This document shows positions 16,837 through 26,184 of a stretch of DNA of 56,765 nucleotides, piece after piece. Source of the stretch: Candidatus Polarisedimenticola svalbardensis (GTDB lineage Bacteria > Acidobacteriota > Polarisedimenticolia > Polarisedimenticolales > Polarisedimenticolaceae); the NCBI GenBank assembly GCA_014764515.1, contig JACXWD010000011.1, positions 20,620-77,384 of the forward strand. Reading direction: 5' to 3'. A model generated the notes under the pieces. It was not told the origin of the DNA, made no database searches, and saw only the letters and a list, made by a program, of their open reading frames with translations. Each line of letters opens with the position of its first letter. Position 1 is the stretch's first letter. The translations under genes were made by a program, and so were the position numbers.

Positions 16837-19437
16837 TCAGTCTTCCGCCGTCGGACTACTCCTGGACAGCAAGGTTCTAACCAGCAGCAGAAGTTCATCC
16901 GCGGAGTAAGGCTTATGGATGAAGCCTGCATAGGACAGGCCGGACACCCGGTTGCTGGCGTGGAGCTCGCTGTAACCTGAAGTCAGGATCACCGGCAGGC
17001 CCGGGCAGATCTTTTCGATCTCCATGAGGGTCTCCCGTCCGTCCAGTTCCGGCATGGTCATATCCAGCAGAACGGCATCCACCTTCGGCCTATCGGCCAT
17101 CAGCAACTCTATGGCCGCCCGGCCGTCGGCAGCCTCATGGACGGTGAATCCGCCTTTTTCCAGAATGCGGCGGCTGACGGTGCGAACGACCTCTTCGTCA
17201 TCCACGACCAGGATGGATGCTTCGTGAACGTCCCGCGGCCGGCCGGCGCCATCGGTCCAGTCCTCCTCGCCTGCGGCGGAGGTATCGTGGCAGGGGAACA
17301 GGACAGTGAACGTCGATCCTTCTCCCTCGGTCGAATTAACGAAAATCCGTCCGCCATGGCCGCGAACAATCCCGAGTACGGCCGCCATCCCCATTCCGCG
17401 CCCTGTAAATTTCGTAGTGAAAAACGGTTCGAAAATCCTGCGGCGTGTTTCATCGCTCATGCCGCATCCGGTATCGGTGACCTGGAGGCTGATGTACGGT
17501 CCGGCGGTCGGGGAGGCCGAAAGGAACGGTTCGGAGCCGCCTTCCGGGCTCGTCCTCTCGAAACTGGTCCGGATGGTGATGGTGCCCGTTTCATCGCCGA
17601 TAGCTTCGGATGCATTGGTGATCAGGTTCAGGATGACCTGCCGGGTCTGGGTGACGTCGCCTTCCAGCCTGGGCAGATTCGGCGTCAGGATCAGTTCCAT
17701 TTTCGCTTTCTTGGAGATTGACGACTCCAGCAGGCTGGTCATTTCCTGCACCATTGCGCTCAGATCGAACGCCCGTATAACGAACTTGCCTTTGCCTGAG
17801 TAGGCCAGCATCTGGTTTGCCAGGTCTCCGGCCCGGCGCGCCGCCACCTCCGCTTCCGCCAGCAGAGAGGCGGCCGGGTTGTTCTCCGGGATCTCTGCAC
17901 GGGCCATGCTGGTATTCCCCAGCATGCCCACCAGCAGGTTGTTGAAGTCATGGGCCAGGCCACCGGCCAGGAGGCCGAGACTCTCCAGTTTCTGGGCCTG
18001 AAGCATGTGGGATTCCGAAATACGCCGTTCCTCGGCGGCCCGTTCCCGTTCCGCAGTCAAGGCGATCCGGTCCAGGGATACGGTTATATGGGCGCACATC
18101 GCCAGCAGGAATCTGCGACCAGGGCCGTCAGGCGGTTGAACGCCTTCCGGCCCGAAGCTGCCGGTGCCGAACTGGCGCGGTTGTCCGTCCGCTTCGTCCA
18201 GGTTGATCAGCACAACCGTCCATGGTTCCAGCCGGCCGCCGGGGGAGCCGGGGAGGCCTGAGGAGTCCGGGATCACCAGTGTGGCCAGCTCTTCCGGTCG
18301 CCTGCTCTCCCAGCGGCACACGCCGCCGAGCTCGATGAGGGCCGGTCCCGGGTCGGAGCCGGAAGGAAACCCGGAGGTCAGGATTGCACCCGAGGGGTCC
18401 TGGTCCTGGATCCAGACCCGGCTATACCCCAGGTTGTCCCGGACAATTATGCCGATGGACCGCACCAGCTCTTCCCTTGAGACAACACGATGGAGAAGGC
18501 TGGATCCGGACAGCAGCGCCTCCCCCAGCGTCCTGTCCCGGCGCAGTATCCGCTGACGCCGCATGCCGCGGTGCAGGAAGACCCCGACGAGCAGCGCCAG
18601 GATCGATCCGGCCGCAAGCATCAGTTCGTTGGCCGGATTGCCCACGGCGATCATGAGGATGGTGGAGGGCCGGATCTCCAGGGTCCAGTCCCGGTTCACT
18701 ACATGGACAGGGAGGCTGTGAACCGTCTTGTCGCCGCCGGACCAGTCCGAATCGCCCAGCTGATGGAACGGCTCGCCGTCGGATTCGGACAGCCGGTATT
18801 GGTAGCGGTCCGGGAGGTCGAACTCGGTCTCCATCTGGGCGACGACCCGGTCGATTCTCAGCACGCCGTTGACATATCCCTGGAGTGCGCCACCGGGTTC
18901 GCTTATGACCGGAGCGTAGGTCGCGATGCCCTGGCCTCCCTGGAGCAGATCGATGACCGACGTTCTGGTCAGCAGGCCGGTGGCCTCGGCCTGGCTGATC
19001 GCGGTCTGGACGGACGGTTCAGGGTGTGTCGTGAGGTCGCGGCCCAGCGCCGGCTCGTTGCCTGCCTCGGGCAGGATGACCCGGATGACCTTGCCGGTGT
19101 CGATCCAGTTGATCGCCTGGATATCCGACATGGTGTCCAGATGAGGCAGGGCCGATTCGATGAATACTTCCGGGCCGGGTTGTCGCAAGGGCCGGAGGGA
19201 CTCGCCGATATGCTCGAATATGCCGATGCGATGCCCGATCCAGGATTCCAGGTGGGCCCGTACGCGCTTGGCTGCGAATTCCGATTCGGCCTGGAGAAGG
19301 ACGGTCTTTTGCTGTTCGAGAGCGAACCATGCGAACAGGGTGAGGGCGAGAATCGAAGCGGCTGCTGCCAGTGGCAGCAGGATCTCCGAAGCCGGTCGGC
19401 GGCCTGTCGGAGAAGGACTGAGCCTGGGCTGGGCCAT
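16837..19437 (-). CDS. Membrane hybrid sensor histidine kinase with CHASE-like domain and receiver
   Basis: 866 residues. TM1 is at about 18-40, a CHASE-like periplasmic sensor spans 45-260 (with the GYVNGVLRIDRVV strand), and TM2 is at about 270-290. A GAF-like segment covers about 315-455. The HisKA domain has phospho-acceptor His496 in GGLAHDFNNLL. HATPase boxes are NLITNASEAI (N), VTDTGCGM (G1) and GRGMGMAAV (G2). The C-terminal receiver (740-860) has acidic VVDDEE, Asp792 in LLDMTMPELDG, and a conserved Lys in FIHKPYS. AHDFNNLL kinases usually act through a phosphorelay, and no cognate regulator is adjacent. GAGGGAGG precedes the ATG, and TATACT about 40 bases upstream is a possible -10. 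Confidence 0.92.
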   Translation of the reverse strand: MAQPRLSPSPTGRRPASEILLPLAAAASILALTLFAWFALEQQKTVLLQAESEFAAKRVRAHLESWIGHRIGIFEHIGESLRPLRQPGPEVFIESALPHLDTMSDIQAINWIDTGKVIRVILPEAGNEPALGRDLTTHPEPSVQTAISQAEATGLLTRTSVIDLLQGGQGIATYAPVISEPGGALQGYVNGVLRIDRVVAQMETEFDLPDRYQYRLSESDGEPFHQLGDSDWSGGDKTVHSLPVHVVNRDWTLEIRPSTILMIAVGNPANELMLAAGSILALLVGVFLHRGMRRQRILRRDRTLGEALLSGSSLLHRVVSREELVRSIGIIVRDNLGYSRVWIQDQDPSGAILTSGFPSGSDPGPALIELGGVCRWESRRPEELATLVIPDSSGLPGSPGGRLEPWTVVLINLDEADGQPRQFGTGSFGPEGVQPPDGPGRRFLLAMCAHITVSLDRIALTAERERAAEERRISESHMLQAQKLESLGLLAGGLAHDFNNLLVGMLGNTSMARAEIPENNPAASLLAEAEVAARRAGDLANQMLAYSGKGKFVIRAFDLSAMVQEMTSLLESSISKKAKMELILTPNLPRLEGDVTQTRQVILNLITNASEAIGDETGTITIRTSFERTSPEGGSEPFLSASPTAGPYISLQVTDTGCGMSDETRRRIFEPFFTTKFTGRGMGMAAVLGIVRGHGGRIFVNSTEGEGSTFTVLFPCHDTSAAGEEDWTDGAGRPRDVHEASILVVDDEEVVRTVSRRILEKGGFTVHEAADGRAAIELLMADRPKVDAVLLDMTMPELDGRETLMEIEKICPGLPVILTSGYSELHASNRVSGLSYAGFIHKPYSADELLLLVRTLLSRSSPTAED

Positions 19438-19512
19438 GGACCTGCCTCCCTCTAGATCCGACCAAATGCTGGCGCCCCGAGTATAGACCAGGGGAGACCG
19501 TGAAACGTCCGA

Positions 19513-20271
19513 TCAGAAGTCGGCTTCGACGGCAGCCAGCGGATCCGCTGTGCGGGCGAGCTTTTCCATGAAACGGTGGATGGTTTCGTCGCTCGCTCCC
19601 GCTTCGCCCAGGATCCGCATCGCTTCCGCCAGGTCGTCCGCCAGGCCTGGCATGGCGTCCAGGCAGTCCTTGAACAGCCGTTGCAGGTCACGGGTCGGCC
19701 CATCGTCATCCGGATCTTCGCCGGGGGAGGAGCTCCGGGCCAGGTCCGCCAGCTCTTGTCTGTGCGCCGCCACGGTCAGCCCGAATGATGTGATGCCGCC
19801 CAGCGCCGCAGGGGTGTTGGCCAGGTGCCAGCGCACCAGGTCCATGCGGAACGGGTCGTTCAGGATCTCTTCCACGGCCTCCTCGCCCAGCATGAGTTCG
19901 CCGGCCAGTTCCAGGATGACCTCGTCATCAGGCCGGGCTGCGATCTGCCAGGAAAACCAGTCGGTGACCCAGTCCGAGAAGGCCAGAGGCGGGAGCTCGC
20001 CGGCTTTGGCCAGGTCCAGGTTGCGGACCATGCCCTCCCGGGTGATGGCCAGTGGCGGATCGAACTCGACCTCCGAGACGAACGGATCGACTTCGGCTTG
20101 TTCCAGCAGCTCGTGAGGGAAGGTGCAGACACCGATGCAGCCTGCGGCCAGTTCGGACAGTCCGGCATCCTCGCGGGTGCGGACCCGGACTTCGCCGGCG
20201 GTCAGCTCACCCCGGATGTAGGACAGGGCGAGCTGTTTCACCTGTTCCTGCAGATCGGTTTCCGCGATCAC
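19513..20271 (-). CDS. Hypothetical acidic protein coupled to a TPR lipoprotein
   Basis: 252 residues from a GTG at 20271 that overlaps the stop of the upstream TPR gene by four bases (GTGA). I do not recognise the family. There is no signal peptide or membrane segment. The protein is acidic and mostly helical in appearance, with a central segment rich in Trp (FSDWVTDWFSWQI) and a low-complexity linker (SSSPGEDPDDDGPT) before a helical C-terminus. Coupled translation with the lipoprotein suggests a shared pathway despite the different predicted compartments. It ends 75 bases before the start of the sensor kinase on the same strand. Confidence 0.72.
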   Translation of the reverse strand: MIAETDLQEQVKQLALSYIRGELTAGEVRVRTREDAGLSELAAGCIGVCTFPHELLEQAEVDPFVSEVEFDPPLAITREGMVRNLDLAKAGELPPLAFSDWVTDWFSWQIAARPDDEVILELAGELMLGEEAVEEILNDPFRMDLVRWHLANTPAALGGITSFGLTVAAHRQELADLARSSSPGEDPDDDGPTRDLQRLFKDCLDAMPGLADDLAEAMRILGEAGASDETIHRFMEKLARTADPLAAVEADF

Positions 20272-21584
20272 TCGCCGTTCTCCGCTGTGTAACTCCGATT
20301 CGCCTCCGCCGCCCGCTCAAGAAGGGCGATGGAGCGTGCGTGCAATCCGGTGGTTTCGTAGAGATCGCTGGCGCGGCGAAGAAACTCCCTTTCTTCGGGC
20401 CCGCTCTTCACCGCCTTGTCCAGCTGGATCTGCGCCATGCCGGCGTCCTCGGTGGACAGGAACCGCACAGCCCTGGCCAGGGCGACCCTGGCGTCCGAGA
20501 TCTGTCGCACGCCGGCCAGTTCACGGTCACCGGCGTCGATTTCATCCAGGACGAACAGCGCTTCCGCTCGCCCCGCCCGCAGCCGGTCGGTTGTACCGCC
20601 GAGCCGCTCCGCACGATCGAACCAGATCATCGCCTGCTCCACGTTGCCCTCGGTCAGTTCCAGTTCGGCAAGGGCAAGGCAAGCCTTGCTGTCGCTATCC
20701 TCGAGAGCGGCCACAACCCAGGATCGATGGCCGATTTCGTAGTCTTCCAGTCTTGCGGTGGTTATGGACTGCCGCTCGGCCTCCTCGGTGCGGCCGGATC
20801 TCTCCAGCAGCCGTTCCAGAGCCTGGTGGGCGTTCAGGTGGTCCGGTTTGAGCCGGATCGCATTCCGGAAAGCGATCTCTGCCTCGTCCAGCCTGGACTG
20901 GCCCGTTCGAATCATCCCCAGGGCGTGGAGCAGGTCTGGAGAGCTGTTCCCCTCCATCCGTGTGTCCTCGTAGACCTTTTCGGCATCTCCCAGTTCGCCG
21001 TGGAAGGCCAGAAGACGGGTGAGGGCTGCGGCGATGGCGCCTCCCGCCGGATCCAGTTCGCGGGCCCGTTTCAATTGGGAGAGGGCGGCGGACCGGTCTC
21101 CTGCCTCCTCGTGGGCACGGCCGAGATAGTAAAGGATCTCGGCATCGCCGGGCAGGATCGCGGCGGCCTGGCGGAAGGATTCGGTCGCCTTTGTCCAGCG
21201 TCCCAGTCTTGCCTGGTGGAACCCGCGGTAGAACCAGGGCCACGGCTTCTCCGGCATGGTGCCGGTCATGAAGTCGAAGAACTTGATCGCTCCGGGATCG
21301 TTGAGGCCTTCCTGGTAGAAGCCGCTGGCCAGGGTGTACGGCTCCCTGAGGTCCGGTGCTTCCGCCAGAGCATCCCGTACCTGGACGATGGCGTCGAGAA
21401 ACCTGCCGGATCGTCCAAGGGCGATCGATGCATCTCTTGAGGCGATGTACGCCTCGGAAGGCTGGTTCCGGCTATCGTCTGCGGCAGGGGGGGCTGGGTC
21501 CGGTCCGCTACATGATATTGATGCCAGCAGGAGTGCGGCGATGATGGCGAGGCCGGCCTGGCTGAGATTCGTCGCACGGGTCAA
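20268..21584 (-). CDS. TPR-repeat lipoprotein
   Basis: 438 residues from a TTG at 21584. A lipobox (LLASISC, Cys26) follows a hydrophobic segment, so the mature protein is lipid-anchored. At least eight TPR-like repeats follow, including PWPWFYRGFHQARLGRW, AEILYYLGRAHEEAGDRS, DLLHALGMIRTGQSRLDEA and LNAHQALERLLERSGRTEEA. This is a scaffold-type protein of the envelope. The start is the least certain point: GGAG lies 11 bases upstream of the TTG and no ATG precedes the signal segment. The downstream hypothetical gene is translationally coupled. Confidence 0.8.
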   Translation of the reverse strand: MTRATNLSQAGLAIIAALLLASISCSGPDPAPPAADDSRNQPSEAYIASRDASIALGRSGRFLDAIVQVRDALAEAPDLREPYTLASGFYQEGLNDPGAIKFFDFMTGTMPEKPWPWFYRGFHQARLGRWTKATESFRQAAAILPGDAEILYYLGRAHEEAGDRSAALSQLKRARELDPAGGAIAAALTRLLAFHGELGDAEKVYEDTRMEGNSSPDLLHALGMIRTGQSRLDEAEIAFRNAIRLKPDHLNAHQALERLLERSGRTEEAERQSITTARLEDYEIGHRSWVVAALEDSDSKACLALAELELTEGNVEQAMIWFDRAERLGGTTDRLRAGRAEALFVLDEIDAGDRELAGVRQISDARVALARAVRFLSTEDAGMAQIQLDKAVKSGPEEREFLRRASDLYETTGLHARSIALLERAAEANRSYTAENGE

Positions 21585-21617
21585 GGGTTTTTGATCTCCA
21601 CGAGAACGCCAAGGGTA

Positions 21618-24197
21618 TCATGAGCCCTGAGCTGTTTTCCGTGTCGATTGTTCGATCAGGAATGCCGCCAGGGCGACCGGGGCGCCATGTCTCTCCAGCT
21701 TCCGCCCCAGGCTTCGAATCCGGTTGGCCCAACCGGACTGCTGGACCCAGATCTCGGGTCGGACAGACCGTGAACGTAACGGGCGGCGGGTAACGAAGCC
21801 GGCCCATTCGGGCCGTTCCTTCCCTCCAAGGTCCACGGCCACCGGCCGGAACCGCGGGCCGTCCTTCACGATCGCCAAAAGGCCGAATCCGGGAGGGACC
21901 TCTCCCCTGGACGTCGTGTGCAGCAGGGCGGCCCGGCCGTGCCAGCCCTCCTCCAGGTACGCCAGGATCCCTTCCACGATCGGGTGGCCGGCAGCCAGGA
22001 AATCGATGCGGTCATCCTCCAGAGCTTCCACACGGTCGAAGCTGCCGAGGAAATTGCTTCCACCCGGAACGCCCTGCAGGCTTCCCACGGTGGCACGGTT
22101 ACCGAATTCGATGGAGTATATCGCGTCGCCGCGCTGCCTCTCGCAGTTCAGGCCCAGACGCTCGCAGGCCGCCGCAACCACTTCCTCGTTCAACTCTTCA
22201 AGATCCGATGGAACCCTGGCGAGGATTGATTCGGCCATTTCGTTGTTGTACGGGTCACGGTGCAGTTCATGGAAGGCGGCGTCCTGGACCCGGTCATGGG
22301 CGGTGCGTGCTTCCTGCACCAGGGCGTCAACACCCTCCTCATCCAGAAGGCCTCCGGAAAGGGCGGCGCCCTGGATAGCCGGGCCGATCCCGGCCAGTTC
22401 CCGTTCAAGGCCTCCCAGTGGTTCCCGGAACAGGCCCAGGGTCTCGTAGAGTCCGGCCACCGATCGGCCCAGCCCGGCCGGTGGACGAAAATACACGATC
22501 TCCACCGGGATCGTTCGCCCGATCCGGTCCAGGCGTCCGATGCGTTGCTCCACCGCCATCGGATCCCAAGGGAGGTCGAACAACACCACCCGGGTGCAGA
22601 ACTGGAAATTCCGTCCTTCACCGCCACACTCGGTGCAGACCAGCATGGACGGACCGTCGTTCAGGCGGAACTGTGCGACCTCGATGTCACGCCGGGCCGG
22701 GGACAGATCCTCGTGGAACAGCCCGACCCGGATCTGTGCCCGGCGGCTCATCTCGCTGCGGATGACTTCGAGGGATTCCCGATGCTTGACGAATACCAGG
22801 GTCTTGTCCCCGGCGTTCCGCCACTCCCGGGCTTGCATGCCCAGCCACTCCAGCCGCGGGTCTTTCCGGACTGCCCGATCGGAGAGTCGCCGCCCGGTTT
22901 CGTCGCCTGGCTCCAGGATCTCTTTCAGGGCGGCTCCGCAGGACAGGGCGCGCTGGATCCTCCGCAACTTGCGGCCGCGATGGACCGGGCCTTCCGCCTC
23001 ACGGCCGCACATCTCCTTCTCAAGGTCCAGCAACGGCGACCAGTCTCCCGTCTCTTCCACTTCCACAGGACGGCCGACCCTGGGCGGCAGGCCTCCGATG
23101 TCCACCCGCCGGGTGGCGCTGGTGCAGGCCGGCAGCGGTTTCCGGGCATCGAGGCGGTCCTGAAACCCGAGCTCTTCAGGGAACTCCTCCGGACGGAGGA
23201 TCTGCAGCAGGCGGAAAAAGCCGTGGGCGTCCTCTTCCATCGGGGTGGCCGTCAACAGCAGTACGTGCCGTCCAAGGTCGGAGATCGGCCGCACCAGGCG
23301 GTATGCCGGGTTGCCCGGATGGCCGGCGGGCCGGCGGAGGTGATGGGCTTCGTCCACGATCAGGAGGTCGATGCCGGCCTCAACGGCGTACCGGGACAGC
23401 TGGGGATTGTCCACCAGCATTTCCATGCCCAGTACCACCTGTCCGTACGCATCGAAAGGATTGAACCCTTTGCCGTACTCCTTTTCCACATCGGCCAGCC
23501 GCTGGTCGTCCAGAAGTACGAACACCTGATGGTATTTCCGCCACAGCTCTCCGAGCCACTGCACGGTCAGGGTTTCCGGTGCGATCACCAGGGTCCGCTC
23601 CGCCCGCCGGGTTCGAACCAGACGGTTCAGGATCAGGCAGGCCTCCACCGTCTTGCCCAGGCCGACCTCGTCGGCCAGCAGCCATCGGACAGGATCGGTT
23701 CGTGAGGCCTGCTCCGCCGCGAAGAGCTGGTGGGGGAACAGTTCGATACGTCCTCCCAGGTACGATCCCAGCCCGTCGGCTTCGCGGATAGTGGCCAGGT
23801 GCAGCGCGTCCATCAGGAGAGCGAAATCTTCCACCTTGTCGACATCGCCCCGGGACAGGCGCTCCACAAGTGAATCGTCGTTGTCCAGGGGCCAGAGTTC
23901 CTCTTCCGGCATCTCCCTGCCATCCAGGAGGCGAACCCTGCTTTCAGGAAGGGTCGCCTCCACGGTGACCTCTTCGCCGCTCGGCTCGTGGATAGCGCGG
24001 CACCCGGCCGGGATCACCAGGGGGCGGAGGGTTTCCGAGTCCATGGCCAGGCGCAGCACCGTCCCGGTTCTGGGAAACTCCACTACGAGGGTGCGATCCT
24101 CTACGATCCTGACCTTGCCGGGCCCCAGTTCAGGGTTGTACCGATGGATGACCCGATGGTTCATCAGGGCCTCCAGTCTGGGATCCCGGGGAGCCAT
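21618..24197 (-). CDS. RapA/HepA-like SNF2-family ATPase
   Basis: 859 residues. ATG at 24197 has AGGAGG five bases upstream. The N-terminal ~110 residues are a small beta-rich region (PGKVRIVEDRTLVVEFP). The SNF2 core follows: ADEVGLGKT (176-183, motif I), DEAH (282-285), LTATPMEED (motif III), LVFVKHRES, LVCTECGGEGRNFQFC (motif V) and WDPMAVEQRIGRLDRIGR (motif VI). Downstream are a RapA-like linker and C-terminal domain. RapA recycles RNA polymerase in Enterobacteria; this member keeps the motor and general layout but is about 100 residues shorter, so the partner may differ. Its ATG overlaps the stop of the DUF2062-methyltransferase gene by one base (TGATG). Confidence 0.85.
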   Translation of the reverse strand: MAPRDPRLEALMNHRVIHRYNPELGPGKVRIVEDRTLVVEFPRTGTVLRLAMDSETLRPLVIPAGCRAIHEPSGEEVTVEATLPESRVRLLDGREMPEEELWPLDNDDSLVERLSRGDVDKVEDFALLMDALHLATIREADGLGSYLGGRIELFPHQLFAAEQASRTDPVRWLLADEVGLGKTVEACLILNRLVRTRRAERTLVIAPETLTVQWLGELWRKYHQVFVLLDDQRLADVEKEYGKGFNPFDAYGQVVLGMEMLVDNPQLSRYAVEAGIDLLIVDEAHHLRRPAGHPGNPAYRLVRPISDLGRHVLLLTATPMEEDAHGFFRLLQILRPEEFPEELGFQDRLDARKPLPACTSATRRVDIGGLPPRVGRPVEVEETGDWSPLLDLEKEMCGREAEGPVHRGRKLRRIQRALSCGAALKEILEPGDETGRRLSDRAVRKDPRLEWLGMQAREWRNAGDKTLVFVKHRESLEVIRSEMSRRAQIRVGLFHEDLSPARRDIEVAQFRLNDGPSMLVCTECGGEGRNFQFCTRVVLFDLPWDPMAVEQRIGRLDRIGRTIPVEIVYFRPPAGLGRSVAGLYETLGLFREPLGGLERELAGIGPAIQGAALSGGLLDEEGVDALVQEARTAHDRVQDAAFHELHRDPYNNEMAESILARVPSDLEELNEEVVAAACERLGLNCERQRGDAIYSIEFGNRATVGSLQGVPGGSNFLGSFDRVEALEDDRIDFLAAGHPIVEGILAYLEEGWHGRAALLHTTSRGEVPPGFGLLAIVKDGPRFRPVAVDLGGKERPEWAGFVTRRPLRSRSVRPEIWVQQSGWANRIRSLGRKLERHGAPVALAAFLIEQSTRKTAQGS

Positions 24198-25393
24198 CAA
24201 GTCCTCCTGGCTTCAATCAAAAGGTCTGCGTACCAGCGTGTTTCGGCCACCGGCACCACACGGGTACGATACCCCATCGCCTCGAGCATCTCGGCCCAGT
24301 CTTCCAGGGTGCGGTAACGGTGTCGGCCTGCCAGCCGCCATCGCCGTATGCCTCCAATCCGGTCGGCGGCGCTGGTTAGCCGGAAACGCCAGCCGGCGCC
24401 GGCGTCAGTCTCCCGGATCAGGAGTACGCCTCCAGGTTCCAGCGCCGAGTACACCCGCGCCAGAACCGACTCCTGTTCCGAATAGGGGAGATGGTGCAGC
24501 ACGTCCAGCAACACCGCTCCCTGGCAGGGAGGTACCGGCTTGCGGACCAGATCGCCCCGTTCGATGGTGGCAATGCCGCGGAGAGCTCGCCGGGCGGTCC
24601 GGGCCAGAGCGCTGTTGGCCTCCACGCCCCGCAGGATCCAGGGGCCTCCATGAGCCGGCCAGTCTTCGGGCCTGGCAGGATCCTCCGCCAGTTTCCGGGC
24701 GGCGGCCAGCAGGGAGAACAGCAGCCCGCGGCCACAGCCCAGGTCGACAATGGTGCCCTGCCGGGGCAGCAGGCCACGGCGCAGGATCAGTTCGTAGACC
24801 CCGTCGTAACTGAGCTTGGCCCGAACAAACTCCCAGTTGAAAATGCCGGTGTTGACGTAGCGCCTGGAAACGGTATCGATCAGTTTCTTCCTGAAGGAAG
24901 GTTTTTTCTTCCGCAGCCCGATCCACAACGCCAGAATTCCCAGCAAGGCGCCCAGGACCAGGCCGACCACCACGCTCCCCAGCAGCAAACTGAGGCCCAG
25001 CTCCTTCAGGCCCAGACCGGAGACTTCCTGGAAGCTCAAGGTCGGCAGCCTGCCCGCCAACAGCCAGCGTCCGACACCGAATTCGATGAAGATAAGAAAA
25101 GGGGCGAACATCGGGTTGCTGATCTGGGCAGCCAGTGTCGCCTTGACGATGTTCAGGCGTAACAGGCGGCAGACGAAAATACAGAACGGGAGATGAAGCC
25201 CGTAGAACGGGGTGCAGCCTACGAAGGTGCCGACAGCGATGGACCACGCCTGACGCCAGGCCGGATCGTCGGCTGTTCGCAGGCGATAATGCAACTCGGC
25301 ATACTGCCAGCCGAGCCGTTTGCGCCTTCCCCGTGCCGTGCGGCGAGCCAGTGGGCGGTCTGCCGGTGGCGACTGTCGGGCCTTTGGACTCAC
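24197..25393 (-). CDS. DUF2062 membrane domain fused to a SAM-dependent methyltransferase
   Basis: 398 residues from a GTG at 25393; GGGAGGG lies 11 bases upstream, and the longer frame runs to 25807 antisense to the sigma factor. Residues 45-165 match DUF2062: WSIAVGTFVGCTPFYGLHLPF, ATLAAQISNPMFAPF and a second hydrophobic pair. Residues 180-398 are a class I methyltransferase with VDLGCGRG (217-223, SAM loop), VEAN, a GAVLLDVLHHLPYSEQ motif and an ALEPGGVLLIRET strand. The membrane domain probably holds the enzyme at the inner membrane. The substrate is unknown; small lipids or quinones are possible. It is coupled to the RapA-like gene, an unusual partner. Confidence 0.8.
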   Translation of the reverse strand: MSPKARQSPPADRPLARRTARGRRKRLGWQYAELHYRLRTADDPAWRQAWSIAVGTFVGCTPFYGLHLPFCIFVCRLLRLNIVKATLAAQISNPMFAPFLIFIEFGVGRWLLAGRLPTLSFQEVSGLGLKELGLSLLLGSVVVGLVLGALLGILALWIGLRKKKPSFRKKLIDTVSRRYVNTGIFNWEFVRAKLSYDGVYELILRRGLLPRQGTIVDLGCGRGLLFSLLAAARKLAEDPARPEDWPAHGGPWILRGVEANSALARTARRALRGIATIERGDLVRKPVPPCQGAVLLDVLHHLPYSEQESVLARVYSALEPGGVLLIRETDAGAGWRFRLTSAADRIGGIRRWRLAGRHRYRTLEDWAEMLEAMGYRTRVVPVAETRWYADLLIEARRT

Positions 25394-25569
25394 GATAGGC
25401 CGATCCCTCCCGTCCAACCGCCGGACGCCGCTGTAGCGTAGCGATTCCGGGCGATTCCCGTCAAGGCGTTCCGCCGGGGCTAGGCGTCCGGGACCGGGTC
25501 GAATAAACTGGAGACCGGTGGGTATCCTGTTTTGCGCGGCAACCAAGGCCGGCTGGAAGGGACTCGCTG

Positions 25570-26184
25570 GTGGAGAGGATCTTGGCAGTGGAACTATGCG
25601 AAAGTGATGCGGACCTGATCCGCAAGGCCCAGAATGGTGACCGGGCCGCTTTCGGGTTCCTGGTGGAGCGATACATGAAGAGGGCCTACTACTCGGCTCT
25701 CGGCCTGGTCGGTTCGCCGGAAGATGCCAGGGACCTGTCCCAGGACGCATTTGCCAGGGCGTATCGTGCCAGGCAGACCATCGATCCCGACCGGCCGTTC
25801 TTCGCATGGCTGTACCAGATCGTGCGCCGGCTCTGTTTCAACTTCAACCGGGACCGGCGCAGCCGCCGGGACAAGCTCAGGGATGCGTCCCTGTGGCTGG
25901 CCGAGGAGGCCGAGGCCCGTGCGCCCGCCCCCAGCCCTTCCCGTGTGCTGGAGAAGAGCGAACTGTGCAGGACGGTACGCCAGGCGATCGAAGAGCTCCC
26001 CGAGAGGGAGCGGGAGGTCCTGGTGCTGAAGGAGTTCGAAGGTCTGCGATACAGGGAAATAGCTGAACTGGTCGGTATACCGATCGGTACGGTGATGTCC
26101 CGGCTTTATACGGCAAGGAAGCACCTGGCAGCGGCGCTGTCGGTGACGATGAACCGTAACCCGGGAGAGGAGAGCGGGCGATGA
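25570..26184 (+). CDS. ECF sigma factor
   Basis: 204 residues from GTG 25570 (GGAAGGG eight bases upstream); a second GTG at 25588 is nearly as good. Region 2 contains AFGFLVERYMKRAYYSALGLVGSPEDARDLSQDAF and a WLYQIVRRLCFNFNRDR helix for -10 recognition. Region 4 contains ELPEREREVLVLKEFEGLRYREIAELVGIPIGTVMSRLYTARKHL, the -35 helix-turn-helix. Length and absence of regions 1 and 3 make it an extracytoplasmic-function sigma. It is coupled by ATGA to its membrane anti-sigma factor and leads a three-gene operon. The divergent 176-bp region upstream may hold an autoregulated promoter, but I could not pick a clear one. Confidence 0.93.
   Translation: MERILAVELCESDADLIRKAQNGDRAAFGFLVERYMKRAYYSALGLVGSPEDARDLSQDAFARAYRARQTIDPDRPFFAWLYQIVRRLCFNFNRDRRSRRDKLRDASLWLAEEAEARAPAPSPSRVLEKSELCRTVRQAIEELPEREREVLVLKEFEGLRYREIAELVGIPIGTVMSRLYTARKHLAAALSVTMNRNPGEESGR

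Noticed and set aside
22260-23705. 481-residue plus-strand frame inside the RapA-like gene
   Set aside because: All SNF2 motifs are on the minus strand in order; the plus frame has none.
21618-25393. SNF2 helicase plus methyltransferase as a DISARM-like defence system
   Set aside because: The methyltransferase is membrane-anchored and shows no DNA-methylase motif such as (D/N)PP(Y/F); no nuclease, PLD or DUF1998 gene is near.
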